Assembly (NCBI GenBank): GCA_035640155.1
Contig: DASQWR010000228.1
Coordinates: forward strand, 1 to 16,332
Source of the DNA: JALYQB01 sp035640155
Lineage (GTDB): Bacteria; Actinomycetota; Actinomycetes; Mycobacteriales; Pseudonocardiaceae
DNA: 16,332 bases
Reading direction: 5' to 3'
Part shown: piece by piece, positions 14,285-16,332 of the stretch
Layout: every line of letters begins with the position of its first letter
Position numbering within the stretch: the first letter of the stretch is position 1
The notes under the pieces: model-generated
What the model saw: only the letters and a program-made list of their open reading frames with translations
What the model was told of the DNA's origin: nothing
Database searches by the model: none
Position numbers and translations under genes: made by a program

Positions 14285-14304
14285 GAGACCGATGACCCGG
14301 ACCG
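14283..14304 (+). repeat. 22-base direct repeat, copy 2
   Basis: Exact copy of 11631-11652, again providing AGGAG and an ATG followed by M-T-R-T codons. Directly after it GACCG is duplicated in tandem (GGACCGGACCG), which copy 1 lacks. The alignment then resumes with ACGCCG. Confidence 0.85.
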
Positions 14305-14479
14305 GACCGACGCCGCCCCCGAGTCACTGCTCGTCCGCGCAGTGGCGATGCCACTTCGCCACGTGCACCTAGAGAGTGCTGAAGTCCCGCACACAGTGAG
14401 TGGCGGCCCCTCCCGCACGGGCTACACTTGCGGCGGGCCAGCGCGGCCAGCTACCGCGCCGACCAGTCGGACGCCGTGA
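14292..14479 (+). pseudogene. Small element ORF disrupted by a 5-base duplication
   Basis: ATG 14292 opens M-T-R-T and then, as sequenced, runs only 26 residues to the TAG at 14370-14372. If the extra GACCG is removed, the frame reads MTRTDAAPESLLVRAVAMPL, then RHVHLESAEVPHTVSGG, and continues to the TGA at 14477-14479. Copy 1 of the repeat (11640) shows the undisrupted M-T-R-T-D-A junction, which supports the 5-base duplication as a real frameshifting event in this copy. The family is not recognised. It is a small gene placed between replication and capsid genes. Confidence 0.45.
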
Positions 14480-14576
14480 AGCGCACCCTCCCTGAGGTTC
14501 GCCGCCGAGCACCTCCGACGCGACACCCGAAGCGATTTCGAGGCCACTCCCGCTCACCTTCGGCCGCGTACCGGCG

Positions 14577-14723
14577 GTGGGCGGGGTGTGGGCCGCCGCC
14601 AGGATCAGGGCCTGGCGCGAGCGCCGAGGCAAACCGAAAGAACCCCGCCGTCCCTCATGTGATCTTCCCCAGGGGACGCGCGTGGTGTTTTGTGCCCGAC
14701 GCCTACGAAGGCTCATGCCGTGA
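14577..14723 (+). CDS. Small basic ORF overlapping the capsid start
   Basis: A frame open from about 14496, with GTG candidates at 14577 and 14586, encodes VWAAARIRAWRERRGKPKEP, RRPSCDLPQGTRVVFCARRL and RRLMP. It stops with TGA 14721-14723, which overlaps the capsid GTG in the string GTGA. The overlap suggests translational coupling to the capsid gene. The family is unknown. It is highly basic with two cysteines. Upstream codons are less convincing and another frameshift may lie near 14575, so the N-terminus is uncertain. Confidence 0.3.
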   Translation: MGGVWAAARIRAWRERRGKPKEPRRPSCDLPQGTRVVFCARRLRRLMP

Positions 14724-16228
14724 ACGAAGTCGAGGGCATCCTCGCCAGATTGAAGACGATCAAGATCGCCATCACCCGAGACGGCGCCGGTGACCCGCGG
14801 AACCTAGCCGGTGGCGCCGGCCTGCTCGCCGAAGCCGCCGAGCTGCGGCGCCGGTACGCGGCCGCGCTCAACGCGGCCAACACGCCGACTGGGCTCACCC
14901 GCGCCCAGACCCAACGACCCGAGCGGCCAACCCGCGCGGTGTCGGCGCGCTCGACCGAGCTGGACGGCGACCCGATTGGCGACCCGCGGTGGTGCGCCGC
15001 TCAGGTCGCGAGGATGCGCGCCGCGGTGCGGCCCTGGGACTTGAGTGGCGTGCGCTTAGCCGGGGAGCCGCTGGCGATGGGCGCCGAGCTGCGCTCCCGT
15101 GCCGTCGCCGCGGTAGAGCGCGCACCCGGGGCAAGCGACCAGTTCAGGCAGGCCGGCACGCGCATCGTGGAACGGCTTGACGATCCGTACGGTCGCCTCG
15201 CCCGCGGCATCGTCTTGACCAGCGCCCCGGCGTACATGGGCGCCTGGAGCAAGGTCGCGCGCGATCCAGCATCCGGGCACTGCGAGTGGAGCCCGGACGA
15301 GTGCCACGCTGTCCGCCAGATCCACCGGTGGGCGGAGAGCCGCGAGACCCGCGCGATGTCGCTCACCGACACCGGTGGCGGCTATTTGGTGCCGTTCCAA
15401 CTCGACCCGACTGTGATCATCGCGGCGAACGGGTCGGTGAACCAGATCCGTCAGGTGGCCCGGCAGGTCATCGCCACCGGCGACGTGTGGAACGGGGTGT
15501 CCTCAAGTGCGGTGGCGTGGTCCTACGACGCGGAAGCCGCCGAAGTCTCCGACGACGCCCCCACCTTCGCCCAGCCCACCGTGCCGATCTACAAAGCGCA
15601 AGGGTTCGTCCCGATCAGTGTGGAGCTGTTCGAGGATGCCCCCAACGCCACCCAGGCTGTTGGTGACGCCCTCGCCTTCGGCAAGGACGTGTTAGAAGCA
15701 GCGGCATTCGCCACCGGCACCGGCACCGGCATGCCCACCGGCATCATCACCGCACTCGCCGGCACCAGCTCGGTGGTGGCATCGGCGACCGCTGGCGCGC
15801 TCAGTGCCGCTGATCTGTACGCCATGCTCGACTCGTTGCCGTCGCGGTACGCCACCGCACCCGGGTCGGCATGGCTCGCCAACCGGATGATCTACAGTGC
15901 CGTTCGCCAGCTCGACGTGCCAGGCACCGGTCTGTGGGACGGCCCATCCGGGCCCGGCCAGCCCCCTGCCCTGCTCGACCTACCAGCGCTCGCCTCGAGC
16001 GACATGGACGGCACCATCGACGCCACCGCAGGCAACGATCACGTGCTCGTCGTCGGCGACTTCGACAACTACGTGATCGCTGACCGTGTCGCCTCGACCA
16101 CCGTCGACTTCATCCCCCGACTCTTCGGACCGACCGGGCGCCCCAGGGGGCAACGCGGCTGGCTCGCTCATGTCCGCCACGGCGCCGGGGGGGTCAACGC
16201 AGCCGGGTTCAGGATGCTCACCGCGTGA
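14720..16228 (+). CDS. HK97-fold phage major capsid protein
   Basis: A 502-residue protein that builds the head shell of tailed phages and of capsid-encoding satellites. From GTG 14720, about 213 residues of charged, partly helical sequence (VNEVEGILARLKTIKIAITR, LLAEAAELRRRYAAALNAAN) correspond to the N-terminal delta/scaffold region. The mature core follows: MSLTDTGGGYLVPFQLDPTV, NQIRQVARQVIATGDVW, DDAPTFAQPTVPIYKAQGFV, PISVELFEDAPNATQAVGDA, FATGTGTGMPTGIITAL (the glycine-rich loop), and VVGDFDNYVIADRVASTTVD near the end. These match the Gp5-like HK97 order. The GTG is preferred over the TTG at 14690 because GAAGG lies 8 bases upstream and the start overlaps the previous stop. No separate protease gene is visible. 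The following gene overlaps its stop by 4 bases. Confidence 0.9.
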   Translation: MNEVEGILARLKTIKIAITRDGAGDPRNLAGGAGLLAEAAELRRRYAAALNAANTPTGLTRAQTQRPERPTRAVSARSTELDGDPIGDPRWCAAQVARMRAAVRPWDLSGVRLAGEPLAMGAELRSRAVAAVERAPGASDQFRQAGTRIVERLDDPYGRLARGIVLTSAPAYMGAWSKVARDPASGHCEWSPDECHAVRQIHRWAESRETRAMSLTDTGGGYLVPFQLDPTVIIAANGSVNQIRQVARQVIATGDVWNGVSSSAVAWSYDAEAAEVSDDAPTFAQPTVPIYKAQGFVPISVELFEDAPNATQAVGDALAFGKDVLEAAAFATGTGTGMPTGIITALAGTSSVVASATAGALSAADLYAMLDSLPSRYATAPGSAWLANRMIYSAVRQLDVPGTGLWDGPSGPGQPPALLDLPALASSDMDGTIDATAGNDHVLVVGDFDNYVIADRVASTTVDFIPRLFGPTGRPRGQRGWLAHVRHGAGGVNAAGFRMLTA

Positions 16229-16332
16229 GTGAGACCCCCCAAGACCTCTGGCCTGGCGGTACGGATGGGGGCCGCTGGCGCGGGAGCCTCGACGGCCCGC
16301 GCGGTGGACCAACCCGCACCCGCGACCTACTC
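16225..16332 (+). CDS. Start of the gene after the capsid, cut by the window edge
   Basis: GTG 16225 overlaps the capsid TGA (GTGA) and opens a frame of 36 codons to the window end: VSETPQDLWPGGTDGGRWRG, then SLDGPRGGPTRTRDLL. A 4-base overlap of this kind is typical of phage structural operons. A second GTG at 16229 in another frame is also open. Too little is present to name a family. Confidence 0.45.
   Translation, partial: MSETPQDLWPGGTDGGRWRGSLDGPRGGPTRTRDLL

Larger units (their letters stand above)
8340..16332. mobile_element. Phage-related integrated element (satellite-like), right end outside window
   Basis: The stretch begins with an integrase pointing outward at its left border. 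It continues with a coupled small gene, a replication ATPase, a regulator and cargo segment, small overlapping ORFs and an HK97-type major capsid gene, and it runs off the window. Integrase, replication ATPase and capsid together are established components of prophages and of capsid-encoding phage satellites. No portal, large terminase, tail or lysis gene is seen in the 8 kb present. The left border is placed just beyond the integrase 3' end by analogy. The attachment repeats cannot be confirmed because the right end is not included. Broken genes and a repeat-flanked insertion inside suggest a rearranged, perhaps immobile, element. Confidence 0.65.

Noticed and set aside
14020..14295. 91-residue frame starting with a GTG that overlaps the zinc-ribbon stop
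   Set aside because: The GTGA overlap is attractive, but the downstream half is Arg/Ser-rich and out of phase with the better coding-like 57-residue frame.
13654..14354. Minus-strand frames opposite the SnoaL end and small ORFs
   Set aside because: Translations are Arg/Gly/Pro-rich with no family resemblance and no ribosome site. The plus-strand frames have better third-position bias.
14690..14719. TTG start at 14690 for the capsid gene
   Set aside because: It has no ribosome site and would add ten unremarkable residues. GTG 14720 has GAAGG and overlaps the preceding stop codon.

Overview
The window is very GC-rich. Its intact genes have strongly G/C third codon positions, and it uses GTG starts, GGAGG-type ribosome sites and actinobacterial-style IS110/IS481 transposase remnants. 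All of this points to an actinobacterium, most likely of the Pseudonocardiales type; that placement is an inference from protein style, not from a marker gene. The window looks like a genomic-island junction: a few intact housekeeping-type genes sit among many broken ones.

Left part (1-8340). An intact type II NADH dehydrogenase-like flavoprotein (626-1942) is followed, only a few bases after its stop codon, by a graveyard of transposases. This holds a 5'-truncated IS110 transposase (about 1947-2684) and three IS481 pieces (about 2767-3230 plus, 3235-3722 minus, 3785-3975 plus). Then come a shredded alpha/beta hydrolase (about 4444-4765), a cysteinyl-tRNA synthetase pseudogene on the minus strand that has lost its N-terminus and HIGH motif (4861-6120), a frameshifted ZIP-like metal transporter (6205-6952) and an intact msrA (6985-7488, minus). 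About 900 bases with no recognised gene follow.

Right part (about 8340-16332, open at the right edge). This is an integrated, phage-related element. A tyrosine integrase (minus, with one frameshift) is coupled to a small coiled-coil gene. A superfamily-3-like replication ATPase with a C-terminal zinc ribbon runs divergently from it. Further right are an HK97-fold major capsid protein and the first codons of an overlapping next gene. No portal, tail or large-terminase gene is seen in the window. Integrase + replication ATPase + capsid without tail genes resembles a capsid-encoding phage satellite or reduced prophage. Between ATPase and capsid lies a 2.65-kb segment bounded by a 22-bp direct repeat. 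It holds a truncated XRE regulator, two intact SnoaL-like genes, an RBBP9/YdeN-type hydrolase fragment and a second zinc-ribbon tail, so two related elements may have fused around foreign cargo.

Several frameshifts (cysS twice, ZIP, integrase) are single-base indels, three of them in G runs. Some may be sequencing errors, but the truncations and inversions are not explained that way.
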